53,500 bases of DNA from Glandiceps talaboti (lineage: Eukaryota; Hemichordata; Enteropneusta; Spengelidae). The DNA is taken from the NCBI RefSeq assembly GCF_964340395.1, contig NC_135560.1, positions 15,669,098 to 15,722,597 on the forward strand, given 5' to 3'. This document shows, in pieces, positions 12,671 to 22,850 of this stretch. The translations under genes were made by a program, and so were the position numbers. Position 1 is the first letter of the stretch. Each line of letters starts with the position of its first letter. The notes under the pieces are model-generated. The model was not told where the DNA came from. It saw only the letters and a list, made by a program, of their open reading frames with translations, and searched no databases.

Positions 12671-15600
12671 AAACTTGGGCACTATAACCATTCTTGACTC
12701 ATGTCCAAGTCTCCACGTGCATTACTATATACGTCATATGCAGACGCCATCACCTGGTGCGTATACATGAATGTGATCCAGATCCAAACATCGATACAAA
12801 GAGAAATCATTCAAATATGGCCAATCCCATTTTAAGTAATTCACACTTGCATGAGATTGAAATTCGTCTCAGGTATTTGTTTGAGTAACCGTATTTAATC
12901 AAGGAAGTGTCGTGGTGTTGTACGCTTTACGACTGAACAGATTTTAATTTATATTTTGTATTGATGTGCAAAGCAGCTTATTCTTTTCGAACGATGATGA
13001 TTTGGACTGCGTGTGGTTTTCATTGTAGATGATTTTGCAATAACGTACTACAAATTGGTTATCCGACAGGATATCCATGAACACGTTAGCTATCACTCAA
13101 GCCTCAATTAACTCATTTCCAGTTGTTTTCAGCTCATCACGGCACAGTTACGTTTTCCATTTCCTATACAAATCCACACTTAATGACAAGATTGTAGATA
13201 ACCCCCTCTTCTTTGCTATAGAGAACCGACAGCTAGCGAGACCCAAAATGTATATTCATTCCATAACAAAAGAAACAAATGACGCAAAAGTAAAACCAAA
13301 ATATTCCTTATTTACAGTATAGGTTATACATTAGGCATTTTTTTTTGAAAAATGTGTTTTCCCGACAACCCTTATTTTGTGAGGCCATACATGTCATCGG
13401 AAACGCACAATTATTTTTTTCCTGACAGATATGAAGAGTATTCAGTTGCCTTAGAAAGAGAATAACAAGAAAACCTTTTCTATAATGGATTGACAATTTT
13501 GCGAAAAATCGTGACTATGAACAATCCACACACTCCACGTCTAGAGGGTACGAATTCATATCCGCTCAAAAGGCACTGATAAATATCACAGACAAAAAAG
13601 TATATACATGTATATATATTTTACACACAACACGTGTAATATTTTGGCAAGTGAAAATGTTCAAATTCTAAAGCTACATTTCATTTGAAAAGGAATCAAA
13701 TATGAGAGTTTAAAGTGAACTGGTTTCAATTTCTCTCTATTTGTACGTATATATGAATTATTCACAATTATTTCAAACGTAATGCCAAACTGACTAGTTT
13801 CGCAGTGTTGGATTTCGTGAAGGGTGTACATTCCAAAATAGTGTAAAAAGGTGTTACATTGCTTTATAGAATACATGGAATATGAACTCTCTTAGTAAGA
13901 GAAAGAATTATGTATATATGGAGCTGCATGACAATGCCAAAAAGTGCCATTTCAGTATTTTGGGTGAGTCTTTGGAGCATCAGCTATGCAAATATGACTC
14001 TGTTAATTCTCGGTAACACGTATTCTCGGCGCGTACTTGACGCAAATCCAGCCATAAAACGCAATGATGTCTCTTATACAATACAATTTCACCTCACTCA
14101 CATCGTGACATTTTACAAAGATCTCACCCTGAAAGTCGAAAATACAGGCAATCTTCAACAGCCTATGTTTGCAGCTGACACCCACCCCGAAGAAAAATGT
14201 CTCATGATGGCTAACATAAAGTTTAATAGAAACATTAAAGCTGATTACAACATATTCAAGGCGTTCCCTTGAGTTACTAATTGCTACCCCAAGTCGTAAC
14301 ATATTTAAAAAGAACACGGATTTTGTTCTTACTCTTTGCAATTGACGTGTCTCATCGTAAATTTTAAGGAACACGGTGAAATCAATAAAGAGATCTCCGC
14401 ACGGAAATGGGTTCTGAGGATTTGATATGCATAGGCCGTAATTCAAAGTTTATATTCCGTCATCTGCAGTGCTTAGTTTCAAACAGTAGTAAAATAACCT
14501 TATATGTTACGTGGACTATAAATGTGCATATTACCTCAAACTGCTGCACACACCTAGGAAATTCTTATACTGGAGCCTATCAATGATGTGAATCAGCATT
14601 ACAAAACCTACCATTTTCATCGGAAAAATTATTGAGTTACATTTCATTTCTATCGATCAATTTCCCGCCAATCATCCATTCATCTTAATCGTAAGAACGA
14701 AAGTCAATATATAAAAGTATCTCAAGTTGCTTACATGCAGAGGACAATCTGGTTCGAAAAAAACAGCTGTAGTTTCAGAAGGAAAACCAACAACAGAAAA
14801 GTGATAGCAATACTTGGCGTCTAGATATTTTAAAGATTTATACAAGCTTAATATTGTAAGTGGCACAGGATGTAACAATGAAATCGGATCTATTTTTTCG
14901 GCCCCATCAGTAAGTAGATTGCATACTTACATAACGCCCACCAAAACTTATCTAATATATTTCTGAGTAATCATACCTTAAAGTAGGTAGTTGAGAACGC
15001 GCAATGAGGACTGGAAAACATGGACTGGATTGATTTGTTCAAGTCAATACATTTTGTCATCTAATTTCATTGTTACATTATGACCCAACATTTGGTGAGG
15101 ATTCTACCAGTTTCTACACGTGTTTCAGATAATTTGTATAACATAAGCATATATCAATATGAACGAAATTAAAATAACATAAGAGTATTCCAATATGAAA
15201 GTTAACAAGTCTTCTGCGTTCGATGACATAGCTCCCAAAACGACATATTTTGTGTTGTTAATACAAATATGGCCCCCACAGTTTCTTAACATCATATACA
15301 GCAATGTTTACTCCCTACATAAAGCTAATCGACCAAATACACTATGGGAGAAAATGGTTATCATACTGACTGGACACTCACACGCACGCACGGACGGAAG
15401 GAAGGAAGGAGATGGGTCATCCCTATAGCCTCCACCTATCACTTTTGGCTGTGCCCTTTGGATATTTCAATATGAAAGAAAATATTTATAACGCAACTGA
15501 AGAAAAGTAACGGTCCCAAACCGCATAGTTACCGACTGTGCGGCTTTAAATTCAAGTTTATGCCATCCATCGTTTTTCAAAACACTTTCAAAAATATATA

Positions 15601-16480
15601 GTGTGAGCGAGATAATTCACGGCAGTATATTGTCATGATTTACACGGTATATAAAATGATATTGCAACTCTAGGCTGAGAAAAGGTGGAATATATACACC
15701 ATTATTTGCTGGACAGAAATCCATATACCAAACATTAATTGCTTACGCTCCAAGTTAGCATCGCAAGAACGAAGGTCAAATGTCAAACTAAACATATCTT
15801 CATTTCCGAGTCCCGCAAATTGAGATGCGATGGAAGCGAATGCATCCAATCAAGTGAATTGTCATGGACAAGCGGAGTGAAACTTGGCAATTGAATTTCC
15901 GGAGATATAGCGGTCACACACAGACGTGGATATAGCACTTTAAACGATTATACTGTGCATCACTAGGTTTTAGATTTTTGATGATTTTTAAGGTGACTGA
16001 CACTGACTACTCAAGATGCCTAAAACCCCCAAGGATATTAACCCAATTCTTTGGAAAATATACCTTAAACACGGTCATCAGATATATATTAGTATGATGT
16101 CCTCAGCGGAATGATATACACGTATATACAATTTAGATGCCCATTGACTCGAAAAACATCATCAGCATCAACAAATTCTTACTAAAGCCCATTTCATGTT
16201 ACTGTTCACCTGCAGTTTTGATACAACCCTGCAGAAACCAGACTAGATCTATAATACTACACTTTTAGAGAGAGCAAGATTAAATGAAACTTACCTTTTT
16301 AAACAACAATTTTATTGAATTTTGCAGATTTTCTTTTTACATCAACCTTAAATTTCGCCCTTTTTAAGTAAGCATTGTTTTTATTAGCATTATTTTCTTA
16401 TTCAAACATTTATCTATTTTACTAGCGTATTACACATATTTTGTATAGTTTCAAGTTACATCTGTATTTTAAAATTCCAG
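12671..16480. other. non-coding, no gene supported
   Basis: Includes overlapping opposite-strand frames at 13910-14272 (plus) and 14003-14446 (minus, 147 codons). Neither has a recognisable domain, and their overlap suggests chance. A short GGAA repeat sits at 15396-15410. Otherwise I see nothing. Confidence 0.4.
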
Positions 16481-16484
16481 TCTG

Positions 16485-16570
16485 TGTATTGTCATGGAAA
16501 GCGCACTGAGACGCAGTGTAGTGCGCTCTTTTATAAGAAATAAATTATTATTATTATATTATTATTATTA
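16485..16570 (+). mobile_element. retroposon 3' tail with ATT repeat
   Basis: Reads 'tcatggaaagcgcactgagac...tagtgcgctcttttataagaaataaa' and then (ATT)n. The 'gcgct..tataa' plus ATT tail is shared with the copies at 12377 and 52715 but lies in the opposite orientation. It abuts the foldback copy that starts at about 16572. Confidence 0.6.
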
Positions 16571-16571
16571 A

Positions 16572-16830
16572 TACAGTTTCTTGCGACATTTTGTGTAAAT
16601 GAAATCAACTAAAAGTGTAACCCATGTAGACATCAAAGGCGGACAATGAAACATTAGTGCCCAAGTCTAGTTGCAGTGTGTTCAAATAGTTTATTTCGTA
16701 ATAGACAAAATGTGGACAAAATGTGTGATCTTGCTATCTTTGCCTAGTACATACAGTTACTTTAAGTGGTTTCTACTTGGCGGTATCAACTCAAGTCAGT
16801 GAACGGTAAGATGAAACGAACTGTAACATT
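16572..16830. mobile_element. foldback-family element, diverged copy
   Basis: Left arm 'acagtttcttgcgacatttt' with 'tgtaaatgaaat'. The right arm, inverted (about 16690-16770), has 'attttgtctattacgaaat' and 'agatagcaagatcacacatttt' on the minus strand. The centre carries 'gaaacattagtgcccaagtct', matching the centre of the 35.5-kb element. The outer ends are eroded. A possible AATAAA for the minus-strand GPCR (16690-16695) lies in the right arm. Confidence 0.6.
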
Positions 16831-16961
16831 GCTATATTTTCAGACTCAGCCAAAATATCTTGTACTACATATTTTGCGCGAGCTACCATTATCTTTACAG
16901 ATCGCCGCCAAATCATTGTAACAATGTTTTCTTTTTCAGGCATGTCAATGGACAGTTGTTC

Positions 16962-17040
16962 TTAAAATTTGGTCGGGCCTGATGATAAAATGTAGCAATT
17001 AATATGAGTAAAGGTTGTTGTCGAACCTGACAAAGATTCG
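16962..17040 (-). repeat. solitary 43-bp-unit copy next to the GPCR stop
   Basis: Reads 'ctgatgataaaatgtagcaa' followed by a tract with 'gttgtcgaacctgac'. This is one and a half units of the same sequence that builds the foldback arms at 22.2-22.85 and 24.3-24.87 kb. It ends 55 bases from the GPCR stop codon, so it probably lies in that gene's 3' untranslated region. Confidence 0.55.
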
Positions 17041-17095
17041 TTTCAATTTAACTTGCTTCCTTTGTGACATTATTGCACTCGACAATTACAATTCA

Positions 17096-18244
17096 TTATA
17101 CTTCAGTCTCTGCAATCCTAGGAAGTCGACCTTTCGAAAACTTTTCCAGTCTTCTATTCTCGAAGTGTTTTTTCTTCAATCCAGAACCGAGACAGAAGTA
17201 GATGAGAGGGTTTAGACAGCTGTTCACATAACTAAGAAATACTGCAAAAATGTAGAAAATGAAGAAAGAATATGGCACTTTTTTACCTCTTGGTAGAGTC
17301 ATTGTTATAAAGTTAGTGACGTAGAACGGCAACCAACAGACGATGAACGCTAAGACGATGATTACTATTATTACGGCAAGCCGTCGAGACCCTTCCCGCA
17401 CAAACGGTGCCATTGAAAGTCGGCTGGCAGATCTGTGAACGCTATACAGATAACAAGACAACTTCGTATAAAAAATTGCTATTACGACAAGAGGTATTAC
17501 AAACCCAATGCCAAAGGCCGATACCAAGAAAATGAGAGAACTCTCAGTGTGATGTGGCCACAAGACGTCGCACGATGCAACCCCTTTTGTGACATCTTCT
17601 GTCACCGTCGCAAATATCCACAAAGGCAGACTCACGGCCAGGGACGTAAGCCACATCAAGGAACTCACAATATGAGCATGTTTCACTGTACGGATTCTTC
17701 GGAATGCCATCGGGCGGACTATTGCAAAATAACGATCAACACTCATGGCAGAGAGGAGAAAAATCCCCGTGAATTGGTTCATACCATCGAAGCCTCTAAC
17801 GAACTTGCAGAGTGCTATACCGTAGCCCCAAGTTCCTTTAGACAGTGAGTGGGCCGAGAAGGGCAAGGTTATCATGAATAAAAGATCGGCAAGTGCCAAG
17901 TTCAACATAAATATGGTAGCCACATTCTTCAAAGCAGCACGCATAACCAAAACCACTATGACGATCCCGTTGCTTATTGTTCCAGCAAGACATATACCTA
18001 CATAGACAATGGGTAAAACAAGGATAAGCTCAGAATTCAAGTTTCCATCATCAGCAGTATTGTCGAGTGAAGGTATTGTGTTTTCTTCATCCACGAGAAG
18101 TGTAATGTTTGACTTGTGTACATTCATTGACGATCGCATGGCTGTAACTTGAGCAGCTGACACATTCCTTGCCATATTCTGGTGTACCACTGCGTATGTT
18201 ATTAGTGATATAGGCTTGCCTTTAACGTACATACAGTGAAACAT
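17096..18244 (-). CDS. class A GPCR, somatostatin/opioid/allatostatin-C receptor-like
   Basis: Intronless 382-residue frame with seven hydrophobic helices and a complete rhodopsin-family motif set. It has N92 in TM1, LALAD (D120) in TM2, C146 before TM3 paired with C225 in loop 2, DRY (170-172), W198 in TM4, P251 in TM5, CWLP (303-306) in TM6 and NPLIY (345-349) in TM7. D153 in the C-x6-D spacing before 'xMNxFT', and 'LSYVNSCLNP' in TM7, are hallmarks of the somatostatin/opioid/allatostatin-C branch, so a peptide ligand and Gi-type coupling are inferred. The extracellular N terminus (about 72 residues) has N-glycosylation sequons at N27 and N46. Met24 or Met36 could be the real start, since the first 23 residues are not conserved in type. 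The short basic tail after C351 lacks a PDZ-binding end. The exact orthologue cannot be named. Confidence 0.93.
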   Translation of the reverse strand: MFHCMYVKGKPISLITYAVVHQNMARNVSAAQVTAMRSSMNVHKSNITLLVDEENTIPSLDNTADDGNLNSELILVLPIVYVGICLAGTISNGIVIVVLVMRAALKNVATIFMLNLALADLLFMITLPFSAHSLSKGTWGYGIALCKFVRGFDGMNQFTGIFLLSAMSVDRYFAIVRPMAFRRIRTVKHAHIVSSLMWLTSLAVSLPLWIFATVTEDVTKGVASCDVLWPHHTESSLIFLVSAFGIGFVIPLVVIAIFYTKLSCYLYSVHRSASRLSMAPFVREGSRRLAVIIVIIVLAFIVCWLPFYVTNFITMTLPRGKKVPYSFFIFYIFAVFLSYVNSCLNPLIYFCLGSGLKKKHFENRRLEKFSKGRLPRIAETEV

Positions 18245-18299
18245 TTGTCGATGAGAAAGAGAGAAAGAAAAAAAATTCGTTTCCTGGCAACTCAGGAGA

Positions 18300-19300
18300 A
18301 TAGTGATCTCTTTTGTTCAACATCATCTCTGTAGAGCCCTTATCCGTTCTTTCTTCACGTCTTCAACTGCGTAATCTCGTCCGTAAGATTACACTCGTAG
18401 AGATATTGTGCATTGCTGTGATGCATGTAATCTGAAAGTGAACAGCTGAGCAACGCGGGGATTCCGACAATCTTGTTTCGTTTTAAGCAGGCGGTGATGT
18501 CGATCTTTATCGAAGTTATCTACATATCAGATCTAAACTGCTCATGCGTGGTTGTTTAAAAATACGTCAACCAAATCAGGTGACTGGAGAGAAGCGTGCT
18601 ACATTAAGGCCCGACACAGGGTAAATGTTGAAGCTTTATTAGCTGTTGGTAATTTACTGTGCTGCAGCTGCTGTACAATTTGTACTAGACCGCTTTAGTA
18701 TCACCATAAATGATTAACATCAGAACACCACTCAGAATCCGAAGCAACAGTGTCACTTTTTGAAAAGGAATTTTAAAACATTCATTTGCCTAAGCATGCA
18801 ACCTAAGTACATGCACACAAAGACCTGATTATTGGAGCTTCCGAGACGTACATGCAATTGCATAGAACCATACATACCGTTAAGAGTAAGCACATGATGG
18901 GTAAATTCTGCTTCTGCTTGCTACTGTGGAAAATACCTTACAGGTTATCACGCACGACCAGTAATGAGGTTGAGACAAAGATGTAACATCAAATGACCCC
19001 TGAGTCTGAGTCCCTGCCTACAATGCTGGGAAGCCTTTTACTTCAATGACAGGAGCTCGCCCAAATTGCTTGTAAAATCGTGTAGAGGGTACCACAAAAG
19101 GCCATGTCGAGGCGATGAAAATAAGAGAAGCTTATCAATGCCTGACATTCTGTTGAAATGTTGCTTCGTTACATTGAAAAGAGATTAGCCCTCTCTTTCT
19201 AAAATTGATTGGAAGCCTCAGTTCACGAGCTCATGGAATTTCACTATGTGAATGTGTACGGCTTATTACACAGTTTACATGATATTTGTAACGTAGATCG
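18300..19300. other. upstream region of the GPCR, no feature resolved
   Basis: This is the 5' flank of the minus-strand receptor. I see no TATA-type motif at a meaningful place and no repeat. It may hold an untranslated exon, which sequence alone does not show. Confidence 0.3.
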
Positions 19301-19306
19301 ACCATC

Positions 19307-19508
19307 GTATGTATGTATGTATGTGTGTGTGTGCGTGGGTGCGTGCGTGCGTGCGTATGTATGTATGTATGTATGTATGTATGTATGTATGTATGTATGT
19401 ATGTATGTATGTATGTATGTATGTGTGTATGTATGTGTGTGTGTGCGCGTGCGCAAAGGTTGCGTAAAACGCGTATGTGCGTGCGTGCGTGCGTGCGTGC
19501 GTGCGTGT
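19307..19508. repeat. (GTAT)n / (GTGC)n compound microsatellite
   Basis: Alternating blocks of GTAT, GTGT and GTGC units with a short unique interruption (19455-19475). It gives Tyr/Cys/Val or Thr/His repeat frames on both strands that are artefacts. Confidence 0.95.
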
Positions 19509-19509
19509 A

Positions 19510-20190
19510 CTTTCCCTGAGGAAGTATAATATATTTCAAGTTCGGTCTACTTCTGTTCAGAGAGATGAGTATGTAAGATTCGCAGTGTAGATAGGCATGG
19601 TGATTTGATGAGCTATCTAGATTTGGTATGTAGATGACTTTTGGATCGATGACTTTGTCTTATCTACAGAAACAATCCTTCCTTTCTACCACAGTTTGTT
19701 TATATGATATTAACCTTTGAAGGCATTCGGAACTTTTCATCTCGACTATTTTGTGTAATCCCGCGGGAAGCTGAACGTAAATTGAAGGGAAAACATGCAT
19801 TGAACAAAGATATAAAGTCTGTGCCTCAAACGCTTTAAACGACACTCCGTCTTGATACTTTGTGTGTGCCTTTAGAAGTTTTTAATTTCCTGGTTGATAA
19901 AACAGATAAAGACTATAGTTCAAGCAGGTCCCCTAAGAAGGTTTGATTTAAAGCGTTTTTACAACACGCTCTGCGTCATCAATTTAGTTCAGTTACTATT
20001 TATTCACCAAAATAAAATCTAGATGGTTGGATGAAATGCTATTTCAATCGCCCGTTGATAAAAGCGAAATAAGTGTTTTCGTGTAAGACTGAAGTACAGT
20101 TTTTGAATACAGGTGACACAGATAAGAAAATACGGAATTTATGTATTTATACACACACTTTGGTCGTTCTACGTCACGACAACGCGTGCC
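19510..20190. other. non-coding, no feature seen
   Basis: Short frames at 19660-19845 and 20044-20235 have no family character. No repeat was recognised before the dispersed family beginning near 20190. Confidence 0.35.
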
Positions 20191-20450
20191 TACGTCATTG
20201 GTTCTGCTGTGTTCGAAATATGAGTCAAAACGCATAAAATTGCCATTACTTTCCCAGATTTAAAAAACAAAACAATATTACTGGCGACGGTATAATTATA
20301 CGTAAATTATTCCCCAATATTTATCTTCATTCAGTCGGAAAATACTCGTGACGTAAGCGTTGTCACTACGAGTCTAGCGACTCGTAGTGACAAGGGCCCC
20401 TTAAGACATTCGTATTTTCCATGGCTGAACGAATAAAAATATTGGAAATA
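20190..20450. repeat. dispersed repeat with internal hairpin, copy 1
   Basis: Shares 'cattggttctgc', 'atatgagtcaaaacg', 'ggtataattat' and 'gctgaacgaa' in the same order with 39186-39370. In this copy, 20360-20393 forms a perfect 15-bp stem (ttgtcactacgagtc) with a four-base loop (tagc), which is absent from the other copy. The family is not identified. Confidence 0.55.
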
Positions 20451-20739
20451 ACTAGTCTGACTCAATATGGAAGGCTGGTACAAACCGCCAGAAAACAACC
20501 TAAAATACGATTTGAAAGAATGAATACGAAAGGTTACACATGAATTATTTGGCGAAGATCGAGATATGAAACAGGAATTGTTTCTATAAGTAAGGATGTG
20601 TATATCCAGAGACACTTTCGTTGCCCCCCGGTGAAAAACGTAAGCTGCAATGTTTATGTTGTGGACCGGGGTTGTGGACAATCGTAATATCACAAAGTGA
20701 AGGTTAGCCCAATATATACCGGGATTTTCTGTGACCAAC

Positions 20740-20828
20740 CCAAACCCTGGGTGAGTGTTCTACAGACTTCAATGGTTCGCTGTATCACTCAGCCGTGTCT
20801 TACTCATAAGACTAGTTCGAATTTTATA
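20740..20828 (+). repeat. older dispersed repeat X, left part of copy 1
   Basis: 'cctgggtgagtgttctacag', 'tatcactcagccgtgtctta' and 'aagactagttcg' match 26965-27055 (copy 2: 'cactgggtgggatacatcat', 'gtgtcttgctcaaaagacaa'). The rest of this copy resumes at about 21118, after an inserted SINE. Confidence 0.5.
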
Positions 20829-21117
20829 GTTGTCGGTAGGCGAGTGGTTAAACCACTTGCCTCTTATCACTGCGGTCGGGGTTCGAACCCCATTCAGGGT
20901 TTGATTAAATTTACCACGCTGTAAGTAAGAAGAGTGTCATTCAGTTTGACTCTACCGAACAACGCAGGTTTTCCCCGGGTACTCCGGTTTCCTCCTGCAT
21001 TAACACTGAACATTGAGGAGGGTCGCTTTCTATAGGTGTTAGTCACCTGTGTGACTCATCCTGAATTTATGTCAAAGCAGAATACATTTTAAAAAATTAA
21101 AAAAGAAGAAGTACTTC
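20829..21117 (+). mobile_element. tRNA-derived SINE
   Basis: The head is tRNA-like: an A-box-type 'taggcgagtgg' at about 20837 and a near-perfect B box 'ggttcgaaccc' at about 20880, spaced as in a polymerase III promoter. The body carries the core 'gcaggttttccccgggtact' followed by 'ccggtttcctcc' (about 20964-20998). That core is widely conserved in animal SINEs and L2-like tails (V/Meta-type cores, named from memory). The A-rich tail is at about 21088-21110. No cloverleaf with paired acceptor ends is evident, so this is not a functional tRNA gene. It interrupts repeat X. Confidence 0.75.
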
Positions 21118-21235
21118 TTGACTATACAAATATTCCGAAACGGTTACTGACATGGAGCCCGCAGGTGCTATGCATTACTGGGCCTGTGTGGCTCCATGAT
21201 AGACTGTGAACTGACAGCGAGCGCATGTAAGTAGT
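21118..21235 (+). repeat. older dispersed repeat X, right part of copy 1
   Basis: 'gaaacggttactgacatgga' followed by 'gcccgcaggtgctatgc' matches 'gagacgattacccacactga' followed by 'gcccgtaggtgctacgc' in copy 2 (about 27070-27110). In copy 2 it directly follows the part matched at 20740-20828. Confidence 0.5.
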
Positions 21236-21356
21236 CCTAAAACTGACTGTAATTCTGTAGAAATGTGTGTATATGTGATTGTGTAAAACTCGACTGCAGT
21301 TCCCAGTACAAAATTAAAAAAAAGATATGAAATGATGTGATGTGATGTGATATCAA

Positions 21357-21430
21357 TGGTGGTAATATTGTTGTCGAGCCAGACGATACAATATAGCAAT
21401 GTTTAATATGATTTGTGTTGTGTCAGACGA
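21357..21430 (-). repeat. partial 43-bp-unit copies
   Basis: 'gttgtcgagccagacgatac' and 'aatatagcaatg' followed by 'ttgtgtcagacgac' are one to two diverged units of the foldback-arm repeat seen in full at 22.2-22.85 kb. Confidence 0.6.
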
Positions 21431-22160
21431 CGTGTTTTTTTTTCTTCAGTTAACTGACACATGTTTACCTTCTCAAGTGCAGTTATTATAGTCGACGGCG
21501 ACATACGTCATTTCTCAGAATAGGAAACACTTTAATAATGATATCAGCGACAATTGGTTCTCAAGCTCGCAAACAATTCAGAGAGTATTTTGCCCATTGT
21601 TTCACAATGATACTAATTCAACCTATAAGTGAACATGTTTAAGTAGACATTCCATTCGCATGTCTCTGTAATATTTGATGCGCGGGAACTCAATAAATAA
21701 TTCGCCTCGTCTTCATTGTTCCAACCATGTCTGTGATTTTCGGACCTTTTTTGAACAATCAACTCGTGTAAACTTCCAATGCACTAAATAGCACGTAACA
21801 CTCTACCATGGACTCTTCATCGCTGGCGGTTTTTTTTTTAAAACACAGCACCACGTATTTTACATAATTGCATCATGTAGTCCTGCAGGTTCAGAAAGGT
21901 TGCAATTCTGATAAGCTTATGTCGAGGTTAGACATGGCTTTCGGGCCTGATAGTGTTCATGTACGAATTCAACCGATACAGACCGTCTTGGATATATTTC
22001 AGACCATTTCAAAGTTCAGTTGTAATTTATATATATAAATATATAAATTAATTAATACTGGGTTGGCATATTATCCTAATTATTTTCGTACCGTGCCGTT
22101 CTCACAATAATAATATGTATTTCCGCAGTTTTTATGTGTTTCTTTGTATTAAAACTGTTG
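21431..22160. other. non-coding, no feature seen
   Basis: AT-rich sequence with a short T run at 21831-21840. No gene or repeat was recognised. Confidence 0.35.
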
Positions 22161-22164
22161 CATG

Positions 22165-22850
22165 TCCATCATTTCCGTACAATTAGAATTGCGAAACCTG
22201 AAACAAAGCGTCGCATGGCTCAACAAAAATCTTACCAACATTGCTACATTTTGTCCGTCTGGCTCGGCAAAAATCTTACCAACATTGCTTCATTTTTTCG
22301 TCTGGCTCGACAAAAATCTTACCAACAGTGCTACATTTTATCATAGACCCTCCACCAACGTTGGTGGAGGGTCTATGATTTTATCATCTGGCTCGGCAAA
22401 AATCTTACCAACAGTGCACGTGATACATTTTTTCGTCTGGCAAAAATCTTACCAACAGTGCTACATTTTATCATCTGGCTCAATCAATCTTACCAACCGG
22501 GATGTTTGTCGGACAAAAATGATAAAATGTAGTCATGTTAGTAAGATATTTGTTGAGCCAGACAATAAAATGTAACAATGTTTGTAGAGTCAGACAATAA
22601 AATGTAGCAATGTTAGTAAGATATTTGTTGAGCCAGACAATAAAATGTAACAATGTTTGTCGAGTCAGACATAAAATGTAGCAATTTAGTAAGATATTTG
22701 TTGAGTCAGACAATAACATGTAACAATGTTTGTCGTGTCAGACAATAAAATGTAGCAATGTTAGTAAGATATTTGTTGAGCCAGACAATAAAATATAGCA
22801 ATGTTAGTAAGATATTTTTCGAGCCAAACGACGATTTCCGTGACCCCATT
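22165..22850. mobile_element. foldback-like element built of 43-bp tandem units
   Basis: The left arm (about 22205-22500) holds six units of the form GGCTCGACAAAAATCTTACC-AACA-TTGCTACATTTTATCGTCT. The right arm (about 22530-22830) holds eight units in reverse complement. On the right, full 43-bp units alternate with shortened units of about 32 bp, giving a 75-bp higher-order period. The arms meet at about 22505-22525 with almost no centre. Flanking 'aaagcgtcgcatggctc' on the left mirrors 'gagccaaacgacgattt' on the right, so the termini are also inverted. There is no transposase. This is the structure of a foldback (FB/Galileo-like) or other non-autonomous element with internally repeated inverted arms. 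Confidence 0.7.
22340..22379. mobile_element. 40-bp perfect palindrome inserted in a repeat unit
   Basis: A perfect palindrome centred at 22359/22360 with half-site 'atagaccctccaccaac'. It splits one 43-bp unit and is bracketed by 'ttttatcat' on both sides (22336-22344 and 22379-22387), while intact neighbouring units have this 9-mer once. That suggests insertion of a miniature hairpin element with target duplication. Confidence 0.65.

Noticed and set aside
13910-14446. 120- and 147-codon frames on opposite strands
   Set aside because: They overlap each other, have no domain I recognise and no splice or repeat context. Chance is more likely.
17435-17848. 137-codon plus-strand frame
   Set aside because: Antisense shadow of the GPCR coding sequence.
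20829-20905. Possible tRNA gene (good A and B boxes)
   Set aside because: The sequence continues into a SINE body with a conserved core and A-rich tail, and no acceptor-stem pairing is evident.
22205-22500. CRISPR-like array of 43-bp repeats
   Set aside because: There are no unique spacers; the units are contiguous tandem copies, and the surrounding genes are clearly those of an animal with introns.
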